Shown piece by piece: positions 42,618 through 51,866 of a DNA stretch of 64,000 bases (the first letter of the stretch is position 1; every line of letters starts with the position of its first letter). The notes beneath the pieces are model-generated. The model did not search any database, was not told the DNA's origin, and saw only the letters and a list, made by a program, of their open reading frames with translations. A program made the translations under genes and the position numbers. Origin of the DNA: Neolewinella marina (GTDB taxonomy: Bacteria > Bacteroidota > Bacteroidia > Chitinophagales > Saprospiraceae); NCBI RefSeq assembly GCF_002631205.1, contig NZ_PDLO01000005.1, positions 186,001 to 250,000 of the forward strand, in the 5' to 3' direction.

Positions 42618-43016
42618 TTAATACATCTCGAGCAGCTCCCGCTCGTCTACCTCGGCCTTGACCAGGTAGACGCCTTCGTATTCCCGGCTGAGTCGCTGCC
42701 GGAGCCGCTCCGCTTCCTGCCGGGTAAAGAAGGCCCCGGCGCGGAGTTTGTAATAGGGTTTGTTGTGCACCCAGTCCACCGTGACGCTCGGGTAATTCAC
42801 CTTGAACTCCCGTTCGGTGGTCTCGAGTTTCTGCCGGTCCGTAGTGGCCAGCAGCTGCACGCGCCAGCCGTCGATCTTGTCGTTGCGCTCACACACCGCG
42901 GCGAACAGGTCCAGCACGCGGCTGACGTCGGGGTCGGGGGTGATGGCCAGCATCCGCTGGGCCGAGGCCGTGGCCGTAGTCAGGAAGAGGGCGAGCAGAC
43001 AGACGATGGTGCGCAT
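42618..43016 (-). CDS. SPOR-domain-containing secreted protein
   Basis: 132 residues. Signal peptide MRTIVCLLALFLTTATASAQ. The rest is a SPOR domain: GWRVQLLATTDRQKLETTEREFKVNYPSVTVDWVHNKPYYKLRAGAFFTRQEAERLRQRLSREYEGVYLVKAEV. SPOR domains bind denuded glycan strands, so with RodA directly downstream (7-bp gap) a peptidoglycan synthesis or remodelling role is likely. It follows deoC by 12 bp. Confidence 0.9.
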   Translation of the reverse strand: MRTIVCLLALFLTTATASAQRMLAITPDPDVSRVLDLFAAVCERNDKIDGWRVQLLATTDRQKLETTEREFKVNYPSVTVDWVHNKPYYKLRAGAFFTRQEAERLRQRLSREYEGVYLVKAEVDERELLEMY

Positions 43017-43028
43017 GGCGGATGGTGC

Positions 43029-43664
43029 TTATTCGATGATGGCAAGGCCGGAGGAGGTGCCCAGGCGGTCGGCTCCGGCATCCACCAGGGCCTGGGCCTC
43101 GGCCTGGGTGCGGATGCCACCGCTCGCCTTGATCTTGATCTCCGGATGTAAGTTAGCCCGCAGGAAGCGAACCTGGTCAACGGTCACTCCGCCCTGTACG
43201 CCGGAGCAGGTCTTCACGAAGTCGGGGCGGACGACGTTGCAGATCTCCACCAGTCGGTCGGCTTCCTCTTCGGTAAGAACACCCATTTCCAGGATCAGTT
43301 TGCACACCTTGCCCTTCAGGCGGACGGTGGTGGCCATCTGTTCGATCTCCGTCTTGATGTAGTTCCAGTCGCCGGACTTGACGGCGGCGACGTTGATCAC
43401 GATGTCCAGCTCGTCGGCCCCCTCCTCGATCGAGCGCCGGGCTTCGGCTACCTTGATCGGGGTTTCACAGTATCCGTAGGGAAAGCCGATCACGGTGGCG
43501 ATGCGCACCTCGGAATCGTTCAGCTCGGTACGGGCCCGGGAGACGAAGTAGGGCGGGATGCACACGGCCCGGAACCCATGGTTCACCGCTTCCCCGCAGA
43601 GCCGCCGAATGTCGTCGGCGGTGGCCTGGGGACTCAGAAAAGTATGGTCGATGATCGTGTTCAA
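43029..43664 (-). CDS. deoC: deoxyribose-phosphate aldolase
   Basis: 211 residues from a TTG at 43664 (LNTIIDHTFLSPQAT, where family proteins begin). The open frame continues to a TTG at 43712, but that codon overlaps the -7 box TATATTTGC (43717-43709) and cannot be inside the mRNA. Class I aldolase motifs: DIVINVAAVKSGDW, CKLILEMGVLTEEEA, DFVKTCSGVQGGVTVDQVRFLR (Schiff-base Lys in FVKTCSG), and IKIKASGGIRTQAEA. The enzyme splits deoxyribose-5-phosphate to glyceraldehyde-3-phosphate and acetaldehyde. It heads the deoC-SPOR-rodA operon. Confidence 0.93.
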   Translation of the reverse strand: MNTIIDHTFLSPQATADDIRRLCGEAVNHGFRAVCIPPYFVSRARTELNDSEVRIATVIGFPYGYCETPIKVAEARRSIEEGADELDIVINVAAVKSGDWNYIKTEIEQMATTVRLKGKVCKLILEMGVLTEEEADRLVEICNVVRPDFVKTCSGVQGGVTVDQVRFLRANLHPEIKIKASGGIRTQAEAQALVDAGADRLGTSSGLAIIE

Positions 43665-43708
43665 GCCGGGAGGGGGTCTGGTGTTAGTAAGCCGTTCGGA
43701 AACGGGGG

Positions 43709-43717
43709 GCAAATATA
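43709..43717 (-). promoter_or_regulatory. -7 box TATATTTGC upstream of deoC
   Basis: Perfect TAnnTTTGC motif in the 59-bp gap between deoC and secA. It puts the likely transcription start near 43702, downstream of the TTG at 43712, and leaves the TTG at 43664 as first in-frame start. Confidence 0.6.
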
Positions 43718-43723
43718 CGTCGC

Positions 43724-46700
43724 CTACCGCCCATGGCAGTGCTTGAACTTCTTGCCGCTCCCGCAGGGACAGGGGTCGTTGCGGCCGATCTTGGCCGAAT
43801 CACGCTGGAAGGTTTCTACCTTTTCCGGCTGGCTGGCCGCCTCGGCGGCCTGACGGGCGGCCGCCGCGGCGGGCTCCGGCTCGCTGCTGCGGTTCACCTG
43901 GGTGGGCGGTGCCACCACCCTGCGGGGGGCGCGGGCCTCCTGGATGTCGGTAGGCTGGGCAATGACCAGGTCGCCCTTGGCCAGGTAGCTGGTGGTCTTC
44001 TCGTTGATGCGGCTGATGAGCTCCTCGAAGAGGTTGTAGGACTCCATCTTGTACACCACCAGGGGGTCCTTCTGCTCGAAGGAGGCCATGTTGGTGGAGG
44101 TCTTCAGTTCGTCCATGGAGCGCAGGTGCTCCTTCCAGTTCTCGTCGATGATGGCCAGGGTGACGGCCTTCTCGATGTCCGACTTGATGCTCTTGCCGTC
44201 CGTCTCCAGGGCCCGCTCGATGTCGGCCGTAATCTGCAGGGGGTGGGTGCTGCCGTCGGTGAAGGGAATCACGATGCGGCGGTAGCGGCCGGGCTGCTCC
44301 TCGTCGACCTTGCGGATATGGGGCATGACGCGCTCGATGAGGGTGCGCATCTTGCCTTCGTAGAAGGCGCGGAACTCCCGCAGCAGGTCGTCGGCCAGGT
44401 CATTGGCCTTCTTCTGCTTGAAATCCTCGGCCTTCACCTCCGGCTCGAAGCCGAGCAGGCGCTGGGTGGCCAGGCGGAAGGTTTCGAAGCTGCCGTTCTG
44501 CTTGTGGGCGTAGACGATGTCGTCGATGAGACCCTCGAAGGAGTTGTTCAGGTCCAGGCTCAGCCGCTGCCCGCTCAGGGCGTTGTCGCGTTTGCGGTAG
44601 ATGGCCTCCCGCTGGATGTTCATCACGTCGTCGTACTCCAGCAGCCGCTTGCGGATGCCGAAGTTGTTCTCCTCCACCTTCTTCTGGGCGTTCTCGATCG
44701 ATTTGGTCACGATGCCGGCCTGGATCACGTCGCCTTCCTTGTGGCCGGCGCGGTCCATCCATTTGGCGATGCGGTCGCTCTGGAAGTAGCGCATGAGCTT
44801 GTCTTCCAGGCTGATGTAGAACTGGCTGGAGCCGGGGTCACCCTGGCGTCCGGCACGACCGCGCAGCTGGCGGTCGACGCGGCGGCTGTCGTGGCGCTCG
44901 GTGCCCACGATGGCCAGGCCACCGGCCTTCTTCACCTCGTCGCTGATCTTGATGTCGGTACCCCGGCCGGCCATGTTGGTGGCGATGGTCACCTTGCCCG
45001 GGCGGCCGGCTTCGGCCACGATGTCGGCTTCTCGCTGGTGCTGCTTGGCGTTCAGCACGTTGTGGTCGATGCCGCGCAACTTCAGCATGCGGCTCAGCTT
45101 CTCGCTGATGTCCACCGCGGTGGTACCCACCAGGACGGGGCGGCCGGCGTTGCTGAGGTCGACGATGTCGTCGATGACGGCGTTGAATTTCTCCCGGTCG
45201 GTCTTGTAGATCAGGTCGTTGCGATCGTCGCGCTGGATGGGGCGGTTGGTGGGGATGACCACCACGTCCAGCTTGTATATCTCCCAGAATTCCCCGGCTT
45301 CGGTTTCGGCCGTACCCGTCATGCCCGACAGTTTGTGGTACATGCGGAAGTAGTTCTGCAGGGTCACCGTGGCGTAGGTCTGGGTGAGTTCCCCCACCTT
45401 GACGTTCTCCTTGGCTTCCAGGGCCTGGTGGAGGCCGTCGGAGTAGCGGCGGCCTTCCATCATCCGGCCGGTCTGCTCGTCGACGATCTTCACCTGGCCA
45501 TCCATCACTACGTACTCGCTGTCGCGCTCGAAGAGGGCGTAGGCCTTCAGCAGCTGGGAGATGGCGTGGAGGCGGTTCGACTTCACGCCGAAGTCCTGGG
45601 CCAGCTTGTTCTTGGCCAGGGCCTTCTCCTCCTTGCTCAGGTCCTTGCGGTTGTCCACCTCGGCCATGCTGGTGGCCAGGTCGTTCAGGATGAAGAAGTT
45701 TGGGTCTTCGTTGTACTTGCTCAGGAATTCGGTGCCCTTGTCGGTCAGGTCCACCTGGCGGTTCTTCTCGTCGATGGTGAAGTACAGCTCGGCGTCCACC
45801 TCCGGCATCCGCTTGTTGTTCTCGGCCATGTAGGTGTTCTCCGTCTTCTGCAGGAGTACCCGGGCACCTTCCGTGGAGAGGAACTTGATCAGCGGGCGGC
45901 TCTTGGGGTAGGCGCGGTAGGCCCGGAAAAGGGCGAGGCCGGCCTCGCCTTCCTCGCTACCGTGGTAGCCCTCCTTGAAGAGCCGCTTGGCCTCGGTGAG
46001 GAACTTGTGGGCCGTCTTCTGCTGCTGTTCGATCAGCCGCTCGATAGCGGGTTTCAGTTCCAGGTAGTCCTGGTCTTCGGTGTTGGTGGTCACCGGGCCG
46101 GAGATGATCAGGGGGGTACGGGCGTCGTCGATGAGCACCGAGTCCACCTCGTCGATCATGGCGAAGTGGTGGTTGCGCTGCACCTTGTCGGCCGTGGCCC
46201 GCACCATGTTGTCGCGCAGGTAGTCGAAGCCGAATTCGTTGTTGGTGCCGTAGGTGATGTCGGCGGCGTAGGCCTTCACCCGCTGGGGGCTGTGGGGGCG
46301 GTAGAGGTCGATACAGTCGATGCTGAGCTTCAGGAACTGCATCACCGGTCCGATCCACTCCGCGTCACGCTGGGCCAGGTAGTTGTTCACGGTCACCACG
46401 TGTACGCCGCGGCCGCTCAGGCCGTTCAGGTAGGCGGGCAGGGTGGCCACCAGGGTCTTACCCTCACCGGTTTGCATCTCGGCGATCTTGCCGTCGTGGA
46501 GTACCTGTCCGCCGATCAGCTGTACGTCGTAGTGGACCATGTTCCACTCGATCTCGCCGCCGGCGGCGATCCATTTGTTCTGGTAGACGGCCTGTCCGTT
46601 CTCGTCGATCGAGACGTAGTCCTTGCTGGCGGCCAGCTCCCGGTCGGCGTCGGTGGCGGTCACCACCAGTGGGCCTTCCGTAAAGCGGCGGGCGGCCTCC

Positions 46701-47041
46701 TTCACGGTAGCGAAGGCCCCGGGTAGGATTTCCTTCAGCACCACCTCCAGTTCCTCGTTGCGCTGGTCGCCCAGGCGGTCGACCTCCTTGTAAATCTCGT
46801 CCTTGCGGTGGAAGTCCTCTTCGGCCTCCGCCTCGGCACGCAGCCGCTTGATCTCCGCGTCGATCTCCGCCAGGTATTCAGCGATGCGGGCGCGGAAGTC
46901 ATCCGTCCGCTGCCGCAGCGCGTCGTTGGACAGCGTCGCCAGGCCCTTGTAAATTTCGTTGATTTCATCGACGACGGGCTGATAAGCAGCAACGTCGCGG
47001 TCCTGTTTCGAACCGAACAATTTCTTTAGGGCCTTGAACAT
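43724..47041 (-). CDS. secA: preprotein translocase ATPase SecA
   Basis: 1105 residues, longer than the 901 of E. coli; extra sequence lies near the N-terminus (charged helix, about 60-150) and in the helical wing region. Walker A in [20 protein letters not shown] (about 190), DEAD-like [13 protein letters not shown] (about 297), [26 protein letters not shown], the second-domain [18 protein letters not shown], and [30 protein letters not shown]. The C-terminal zinc site [19 protein letters not shown] is complete (SecB/ribosome binding). It powers Sec-dependent export, including for the many secreted proteins in this window. Confidence 0.98.
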   Translation of the reverse strand: MFKALKKLFGSKQDRDVAAYQPVVDEINEIYKGLATLSNDALRQRTDDFRARIAEYLAEIDAEIKRLRAEAEAEEDFHRKDEIYKEVDRLGDQRNEELEVVLKEILPGAFATVKEAARRFTEGPLVVTATDADRELAASKDYVSIDENGQAVYQNKWIAAGGEIEWNMVHYDVQLIGGQVLHDGKIAEMQTGEGKTLVATLPAYLNGLSGRGVHVVTVNNYLAQRDAEWIGPVMQFLKLSIDCIDLYRPHSPQRVKAYAADITYGTNNEFGFDYLRDNMVRATADKVQRNHHFAMIDEVDSVLIDDARTPLIISGPVTTNTEDQDYLELKPAIERLIEQQQKTAHKFLTEAKRLFKEGYHGSEEGEAGLALFRAYRAYPKSRPLIKFLSTEGARVLLQKTENTYMAENNKRMPEVDAELYFTIDEKNRQVDLTDKGTEFLSKYNEDPNFFILNDLATSMAEVDNRKDLSKEEKALAKNKLAQDFGVKSNRLHAISQLLKAYALFERDSEYVVMDGQVKIVDEQTGRMMEGRRYSDGLHQALEAKENVKVGELTQTYATVTLQNYFRMYHKLSGMTGTAETEAGEFWEIYKLDVVVIPTNRPIQRDDRNDLIYKTDREKFNAVIDDIVDLSNAGRPVLVGTTAVDISEKLSRMLKLRGIDHNVLNAKQHQREADIVAEAGRPGKVTIATNMAGRGTDIKISDEVKKAGGLAIVGTERHDSRRVDRQLRGRAGRQGDPGSSQFYISLEDKLMRYFQSDRIAKWMDRAGHKEGDVIQAGIVTKSIENAQKKVEENNFGIRKRLLEYDDVMNIQREAIYRKRDNALSGQRLSLDLNNSFEGLIDDIVYAHKQNGSFETFRLATQRLLGFEPEVKAEDFKQKKANDLADDLLREFRAFYEGKMRTLIERVMPHIRKVDEEQPGRYRRIVIPFTDGSTHPLQITADIERALETDGKSIKSDIEKAVTLAIIDENWKEHLRSMDELKTSTNMASFEQKDPLVVYKMESYNLFEELISRINEKTTSYLAKGDLVIAQPTDIQEARAPRRVVAPPTQVNRSSEPEPAAAAARQAAEAASQPEKVETFQRDSAKIGRNDPCPCGSGKKFKHCHGR

Positions 47042-47212
47042 AGTAAGCTATCTTTTCTAAATTGGAAGGGCGGGTCCGCGGGTTCCGGGCCAAGCCCGGG
47101 GGCTAAGATACCGCAAGCCGCCAGCCTGGACAGGCATAATCCGCGCCAATGGGGGTGAAGCGACATTCTGTCACGGGGTCATACTAACGAACTGACCGTG
47201 AAGGTGGTTGAA

Positions 47213-48232
47213 CTAGAGCAATCCGGCCCGGGCCCGCTCGAGCAGTTGTTTGCGCTCATCCAGCGAGAGGGTAACGGGCAGCTGGGCGATGCCGATGAGG
47301 CGCCGGATGATCTCCACGTAGCAGAAGCTCCGGGTGAGAGAGGCGTCGAAACCTGACGGTTTGTCGTAGTCGGTGTCGATTTGCAGCAGCCGCTTCTCGG
47401 GCGCGCGGCTCATCAGCAGATGGGCCATCAGTACGCCCACGTCGAATTCCGGTCGCCCGAGGTGGGCGAATTCCGCGTCAATGACGAATACCCTGCGTTC
47501 GGCTCGGAGGAAGCTGCCCGGGTAGAAATCGCCGTGCACCAGACAGGTTCCCCGGCCCAGGTACCGTTGCCCCAGCTCCCGCGCCGCGGCGCGCAAACGC
47601 TCGTCGTGCTGGAAGGGCAGGGCCACCTTGGCCAGTCCGGGGTAGATCGCGTCCAGAGGGAAGCCGTTGTCCGGCCGAAACGGCAGGTCAAAGATGTGCT
47701 GGTGGTTCAGCTCCTTGAGCGCGCGGTTGTCTTCGAATTCCGGGATGTGGAGGTGGTGCAGCCGGCTGGCGAACTGCAACAGGGTGCTGAGCTGCGACCG
47801 GGAGATGTCTTCCTCCTCCTGGTACAGGCTGGTCAGGTCTGGCACTACGCCCAGGTCCTCCAGGATTAAGACGTAATTGCGGGCGTCGGCGCGCAGGATC
47901 TCGGGCATCCGCCCCACCAGGAAGTGATCGCCGGCGATGGCCTGGTAAAAATGCCGCTCGACCAGAATGCGGGCCACCGGTGCCTCGATGTCCGGAAAGC
48001 GGGCCACCCAGGGTCGACTTTGCTTGACGATAAACTGCCGGCGGTTGGTGATCACCCGCAGGGTGACGTTCATGTTGCCCTCCCCGGCCGGCGTAACGTG
48101 GAGGATTTCCTCTCCGGGAATCAGAAAATCCGACTCGGTCAGATAGGCGCTTACCCGTTCCGGTTTGGCCACCGTCAGGAAGTGGGCGCTGCCGGTGAGC
48201 CGCCGGAATCGTTCAAAGGGAGTTTCCGCCAT
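47213..48232 (-). CDS. MtnK-like small-molecule phosphotransferase (APH-fold kinase)
   Basis: 339 residues from the ATG at 48232; the open frame to 48370 would run through terminator hairpins. APH-type kinase: GEGNMNVTLRVITNRRQFIVKQSRPWVARF (nucleotide loop and Lys), YVLILEDLGVVPDLTSLY, TCLVHGDFYPGSFLRAERRVFVIDAEFAHLGRPEFDVGVLMAHLLMS (catalytic HGD and metal Asp in IDAEF). The order of motifs resembles 5-methylthioribose kinase (MtnK), but no other methionine-salvage gene is in the window, so homoserine or choline-type kinases remain alternatives. A structured leader with two terminator-like hairpins precedes it. Confidence 0.8.
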   Translation of the reverse strand: MAETPFERFRRLTGSAHFLTVAKPERVSAYLTESDFLIPGEEILHVTPAGEGNMNVTLRVITNRRQFIVKQSRPWVARFPDIEAPVARILVERHFYQAIAGDHFLVGRMPEILRADARNYVLILEDLGVVPDLTSLYQEEEDISRSQLSTLLQFASRLHHLHIPEFEDNRALKELNHQHIFDLPFRPDNGFPLDAIYPGLAKVALPFQHDERLRAAARELGQRYLGRGTCLVHGDFYPGSFLRAERRVFVIDAEFAHLGRPEFDVGVLMAHLLMSRAPEKRLLQIDTDYDKPSGFDASLTRSFCYVEIIRRLIGIAQLPVTLSLDERKQLLERARAGLL

Positions 48233-48271
48233 ACCGCAATGATACGTCAGCGCCCCCGGCCAGGGTTCAAT

Positions 48272-48303
48272 AAAAAAAGAGCCCCGGTGCAGCACCGGGA
48301 CTC
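48272..48303 (-). terminator. second terminator-like hairpin before the kinase gene
   Basis: Minus strand: CCCGGTGC-T-GCACCGGG stem, extended by GAG/CTC with one mismatch, followed by T7 (complement of A7 at 48272-48278). It sits 40 bp upstream of the kinase ATG. Confidence 0.8.
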
Positions 48304-48316
48304 CCGTAACAGGTTG

Positions 48317-48354
48317 CAAAAAAAGGAAAGGAGGACATTCCGCGCCCTCCTTCC
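48317..48354 (-). terminator. first terminator hairpin of the leader/sRNA
   Basis: Minus strand: GGAAGGAGG / CCTCCTTTCC with one bulge and an 11-12-base loop, followed by a U7 tract (A7 at 48318-48324). Confidence 0.75.
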
Positions 48355-48416
48355 GTAAATACTCACTCAAAACATGTTAAGCCGGTGCCCGCGGGGGGCT
48401 GATCCTGGTCGTTGCG
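48317..48416 (-). ncRNA. candidate structured small RNA or attenuating leader
   Basis: It begins close behind the promoter at 48423-48454 and ends at the first terminator, giving about 100 nt. It contains a 5' hairpin GGTCG-CAA-CGACC (48407-48419) and a GC-rich central segment. The only in-frame ATG in it is followed by TTT and TGA. It could be a free small RNA, or the leader of the MtnK-like kinase gene with read-through past two terminators. No known SRP, 6S or S-box core was recognised. Confidence 0.5.
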
Positions 48417-48422
48417 ACCGTT

Positions 48423-48454
48423 GCAAAAGTACGCAATTGCCCCGTATTTCGCAA
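48423..48454 (-). promoter_or_regulatory. Bacteroidota-type promoter for the leader/sRNA
   Basis: TTG (48454-48452), a 20-bp spacer and TACTTTTGC (48431-48423) on the minus strand fit the consensus. Confidence 0.75.
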
Positions 48455-48533
48455 TCAAAAAGATTAGATTATTCGCCTTTATCTCCATCTGTAAATATTT
48501 TGATTACGCTTCTCCCACCTCTGTCGGCGGGCT

Positions 48534-48542
48534 TACTTTTGC
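48534..48542 (+). promoter_or_regulatory. -7 box TACTTTTGC for the epimerase-like gene
   Basis: Perfect TAnnTTTGC motif, 28 bp upstream of the ATG at 48571. No good -33 TTG at the right distance. Confidence 0.5.
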
Positions 48543-48570
48543 CCGGACACATCACTAATTCCCCCACTCC

Positions 48571-49353
48571 ATGTCCCTTCCCCAGGTAGCCGTTTTGGGT
48601 GCCGGCTGGCTCGGCCTCTCCCTCATTGCAGACTTGTCCTCCGACCGGGGCGTCCGGGGCAGCTACCGTCGCGAGGCGGGCCGCGAAGCCGTGATTCGGG
48701 CGGGCGGCGAGCCCTTCATGATCGACCTGCCGGAGTTGGCCGCCCCCCTCGAGGCCTTTTTGGCAGGAGCCAGCAGTCTGGTGATTACCCTTCCCCCCGG
48801 CGGACGGAGGCACGGCGAGGCCACCACCGGCCAATACCTGGCGGCCCTTGCACCCCTGCGTGATTTCCTGCGCGATGACCTGCACGTGGTGTACACCAGC
48901 AGTACCGGGGTGTACGGTCGGTCGGTAGGTGGCCCGGTTACCGAGGAGACACCCGTGGACCCCGATACTCATTCGGCCAGCGCCGTAGTGGCCGCTGAAC
49001 GGTGGCTGGCCGATCACTGCTCCACCCTGAGCGTACTGCGGCTGGGTGGGTTGTACGGCCCCGGCCGCGATCCGGTCGACTTTTTCCGCCTGCGGGACGC
49101 CATACCCGCTGGTGACGCCCCGGTCAATATGCTTTCCCGGCACGAAGCACTCAGTGCCCTGCGTTTTATCCTCGACACCCGGGCTACCGGGACCTACAAC
49201 GTCTGCGGCGCGGAACACCCCAGCAAGCGGGAATTTTACGGTAATTTGTTTCGCTCCGCCGGCCGTGCCCCCAAGCCCTTCCTTCCCGGCGGGGCCGGTG
49301 GCAAACGCATCGATTCATCTAAACTCCGCCGGCTCGGCTGGCGCACGATATGA
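48571..49353 (+). CDS. NAD(P)-dependent epimerase/dehydratase-like protein (YeeZ-type)
   Basis: 260 residues. Rossmann start VAVLGAGWLGLSLIADL (GxGxxG), STGVYGRSVGGPVTEETPVDP (YG motif of extended SDR-like proteins), LRLGGLYGPGRDPVDFF and NMLSRHEALSALRFIL. It resembles YeeZ-like reductases or epimerases whose substrate is unknown. The 3' end overlaps the next gene by 4 bp (ATGA), which suggests one transcript through 51802. Confidence 0.85.
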   Translation: MSLPQVAVLGAGWLGLSLIADLSSDRGVRGSYRREAGREAVIRAGGEPFMIDLPELAAPLEAFLAGASSLVITLPPGGRRHGEATTGQYLAALAPLRDFLRDDLHVVYTSSTGVYGRSVGGPVTEETPVDPDTHSASAVVAAERWLADHCSTLSVLRLGGLYGPGRDPVDFFRLRDAIPAGDAPVNMLSRHEALSALRFILDTRATGTYNVCGAEHPSKREFYGNLFRSAGRAPKPFLPGGAGGKRIDSSKLRRLGWRTI

Positions 49354-50504
49354 AGTACCTCACCCTCCTCCCCCTGCTGCTGTCCCTTTCTCTTTCCGCC
49401 CAGGAAAGCGAGGGGATCGTCTTCGCCGAGCAACCCTTCGAAGACCTCCTGGCCCGCGCCCGGGCCGAGGACAAACTCATCTTTATCGACGCCTACACCA
49501 CCTGGTGCGGCCCCTGCAAGATGATGACCGCCAAGGTATTCCCGGACCCGGAGGTAGGAAAAGTCTACAACGACCGCTTCATCAACGCCAAGTTCAACAT
49601 GGAACGCGGCGAGGGCATCGACCTGGCCCGCCGCTACTCGGTGGCGGTGTACCCTACCTACCTTTTCGTCAACGGTGAGGGCGAACTGGTGCACCGGGGC
49701 ATTGGCTACATCCCCAAACCCGCCCTGCTCGAACTGGCCGACGTGGCCGTCTCCGACCTGAGTCTCGGGGCCCTGGAGAACCGCTACCAATCCGGCGACC
49801 GCGACCCGGAGTTCATGGCCACCTTCGCCCAGGCCCTGGCGGCCAGCAACGAAGAGGAGCGGGCCGACCGGCTGGTGAGCGACTTCCTCGATACCCAAAA
49901 AGACTGGACCACGCCGTCCAACCTCCGCCTGCTCGTCACCAGCCCCGGCCAGGTCGGGAGCCAGCGCATGAACTTCCTCATCGAGCACGCCACCCTCGCG
50001 GAAACCACCCTCGAAGCCGGCATCGCCACCCAGACGATCCAGCGCGCCCTGGTCAACGATTACCACCGGCGAAACCGCAAGCGCAGCCTCGTGGCCCCCG
50101 AGGAGATTGCCGGCTACTACGCCGAAAACGCCGGAGAGCTGGCCGATCAGCTCCATTCGGCCTACGCCCTGATCTACTACGAGCGCACCGGCGATATGGA
50201 AAGCTACCTGCCCCGGGCGATGGAACATTATTCCACCTACCCCAGCGAGGATTACACCGAACTAAACAGCCTCGCGTGGACTTTCTTTGAAGAGAGTGAC
50301 GATCCCAAGCAGCTGGCCCAGGCCATCGAATGGGCGGAAAAATCCGTAGCCTTGCGTACCTACTACCCCAACCTGGATACCCTGGCCTGGCTCTACCACA
50401 AGACCGGGCAGCAGGACAAGGCAGAGGCTACGGCAACCCGCGCTATCGAGTACGCCAAGGCCGATTCCCTGGATTACACCGCCACCCTCAAGATCTTTCA
50501 GTAG
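49350..50504 (+). CDS. secreted thioredoxin-like protein with TPR-like C-terminus
   Basis: 384 residues. Signal peptide MKYLTLLPLLLSLSLSAQ. Thioredoxin fold at about 22-130 with the redox site TTWCGPCKMMTAKVF and the cis-Pro segment VAVYPTYLFV. From about 200 on a helical part (ADQLHSAYALIYYERTGDMESYLPRAMEHYSTYPS, AQAIEWAEKSVALRTYYPNLDTLAWLYHKTGQQDKAEATATRAIEYA) has TPR-like repeats. It is likely a periplasmic thiol reductase or a DUF255/thioredoxin hybrid with an interaction tail. It is in the middle of a three-gene run (4-bp overlap upstream, 62-bp gap downstream). Confidence 0.88.
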   Translation: MKYLTLLPLLLSLSLSAQESEGIVFAEQPFEDLLARARAEDKLIFIDAYTTWCGPCKMMTAKVFPDPEVGKVYNDRFINAKFNMERGEGIDLARRYSVAVYPTYLFVNGEGELVHRGIGYIPKPALLELADVAVSDLSLGALENRYQSGDRDPEFMATFAQALAASNEEERADRLVSDFLDTQKDWTTPSNLRLLVTSPGQVGSQRMNFLIEHATLAETTLEAGIATQTIQRALVNDYHRRNRKRSLVAPEEIAGYYAENAGELADQLHSAYALIYYERTGDMESYLPRAMEHYSTYPSEDYTELNSLAWTFFEESDDPKQLAQAIEWAEKSVALRTYYPNLDTLAWLYHKTGQQDKAEATATRAIEYAKADSLDYTATLKIFQ

Positions 50505-50566
50505 CCTCCGGCGAAGCCAGGATTCGTCTCCCAGCGGCCCGCCGGTAACCGCAAACCAACGACCCG

Positions 50567-51802
50567 ATGCGCTTCGCCTTCCTGCTTCTCCTCTTCTGCA
50601 CCTCCCTGACCGCCCAGGACGCCATCGACAGCTCCGGGCACATCATCACCTGTTTCACCCGCGACACCGCGGTCGGGGCCTTCCAGCCCCCCCGCGCGGA
50701 ATTCGTCGACGGGTCGGCGCCCATCACCACCACCTTTAACCTGGTGTTCACCGACAGCGTCCCCGAAGCGGCCCGCGCCAGCATGCAGTTCGCGGCCGAC
50801 ATCTGGGGCAGCTACCTGCAGTCCGACGTGCCCATCCGCGTAGAGGTCGACTGGCGCGACGAAAAGGACGATCGCCTGCTGGCCAGCGCCGGTCCGAGCA
50901 CGATCTACCGCGCCTTCCCCGGGGCGGTGGACCCCGACGTCTGGTACCCCGTGGCCCTGGCGGAAGCCATCGTGGGGGAAGACCTGAACGAAACCACCGA
51001 AGCGGACATCAACGTCGTGGTGAACAGCACCGCAAACTGGAACTTCAGCACCGACGGCCGGGTGCCCCGCAACCGCATTGACCTCTCCACCGTCTTCCTC
51101 CACGAACTGGGCCATGGCCTGGGCTTCCTGAGCAGCGTAGACAGTACCAGCGACACTTCGGTGAGCATCGGCTTCAACAACCGCTTCATCATCTACGACC
51201 TGTTCCTGGAGACGCCCCCCGGCCGTTCGCTCGTTGACGCGACCCTCTTCCCAAGTCCCAGTCCGGAATTGTTGGCGGCCGTAATCGAACGGCTCGACTT
51301 CGTGGGCGACAGCGCGGTAGCCAAGAACAACGGCGAGCCCGTGCCCCTTTTTGCGCCGGAGACCTTCGACGTGGGCAGCAGCGTCAGCCACCTCGACGAA
51401 AACACCTACCGGGCCGGCCGCCCCAATGCCCTGATGACCCCCTCGGTAGCGGCGGGTGAGGCCGTCCACGACCCCGGACCGGTTACCCTGGGCATCCTCT
51501 TTGATCTTGGTTGGCCGCTCCGCTTCGACCTGAGCACCTCCGTACCGGAAGTGGTGGCCGGCCGCCTGGGCATCTACCCCAATCCGGCCACCGACCTGGT
51601 CCGGCTGTCGCTGGAGGAGGTACTCTCCCCCACCGTGGCCATCCTCTACGGAGCGGACGGGCGTGAGGTACGCCGCCAGGATATTTCCGGCAGCGCAGGC
51701 CGGGAAGCGCAGCTGGCGGTCAACGACCTGCCGCCGGGCCTCTACACCCTCTTTGTTCCCGACGGCAACCGGGCGTTCAGCGGCCGGTTGATGGTCCGTT
51801 AA
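50567..51802 (+). CDS. secreted metallopeptidase-like protein with T9SS C-terminal sorting domain
   Basis: 411 residues with a signal peptide (MRFAFLLLLFCTSLTAQ). Zinc motif STVFLHELGHGLGFLSSVD near residue 178-196 (HExxH; the third metzincin ligand position reads Ser, so a His such as that in SVSHLDENTY further on may complete the site), and a Met-turn candidate LMTPS. The last 75 residues are a type IX sorting domain: LGIYPNPATDLVRLSLEE and DLPPGLYTLFVPDG with a terminal basic residue. It should be exported through the T9SS and anchored or released at the surface. Confidence 0.85.
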   Translation: MRFAFLLLLFCTSLTAQDAIDSSGHIITCFTRDTAVGAFQPPRAEFVDGSAPITTTFNLVFTDSVPEAARASMQFAADIWGSYLQSDVPIRVEVDWRDEKDDRLLASAGPSTIYRAFPGAVDPDVWYPVALAEAIVGEDLNETTEADINVVVNSTANWNFSTDGRVPRNRIDLSTVFLHELGHGLGFLSSVDSTSDTSVSIGFNNRFIIYDLFLETPPGRSLVDATLFPSPSPELLAAVIERLDFVGDSAVAKNNGEPVPLFAPETFDVGSSVSHLDENTYRAGRPNALMTPSVAAGEAVHDPGPVTLGILFDLGWPLRFDLSTSVPEVVAGRLGIYPNPATDLVRLSLEEVLSPTVAILYGADGREVRRQDISGSAGREAQLAVNDLPPGLYTLFVPDGNRAFSGRLMVR

Positions 51803-51808
51803 AACAGG

Positions 51809-51841
51809 GCGGCCCGTATTCCTGTCAGGAATACGGGCCGC
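51809..51841. terminator. bidirectional terminator between metallopeptidase gene and rny
   Basis: GCGGCCCGTATTCCTG-T-CAGGAATACGGGCCGC with only a small loop. T-runs lie on the plus side (CATTTTT) and near the minus-side end. It serves two convergent genes. Confidence 0.85.
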
Positions 51842-51866
51842 TTCATTTTTGGCAACTGCCGGAGAT

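Larger units (their letters stand above)
48233..48570. other. divergent intergenic region with leader/sRNA and two promoters
   Basis: 338 bp between the MtnK-like kinase (minus) and the epimerase-like gene (plus). The minus half holds a full promoter and a structured RNA with two terminators. The plus half holds a -7 box 28 bp ahead of the epimerase ATG. No tRNA and no credible ORF. Confidence 0.7.

Noticed and set aside
43733-46726. A 997-codon plus-strand frame opposite secA
   Set aside because: Antisense shadow of a certain gene; product is low in motifs and rich in V, L, G and H.
48317-48416. SRP RNA, 6S RNA or an S-box riboswitch
   Set aside because: The conserved GGAAGG-AGCA core of SRP RNA is absent, the length is too short for 6S, and the S-box core is not seen.
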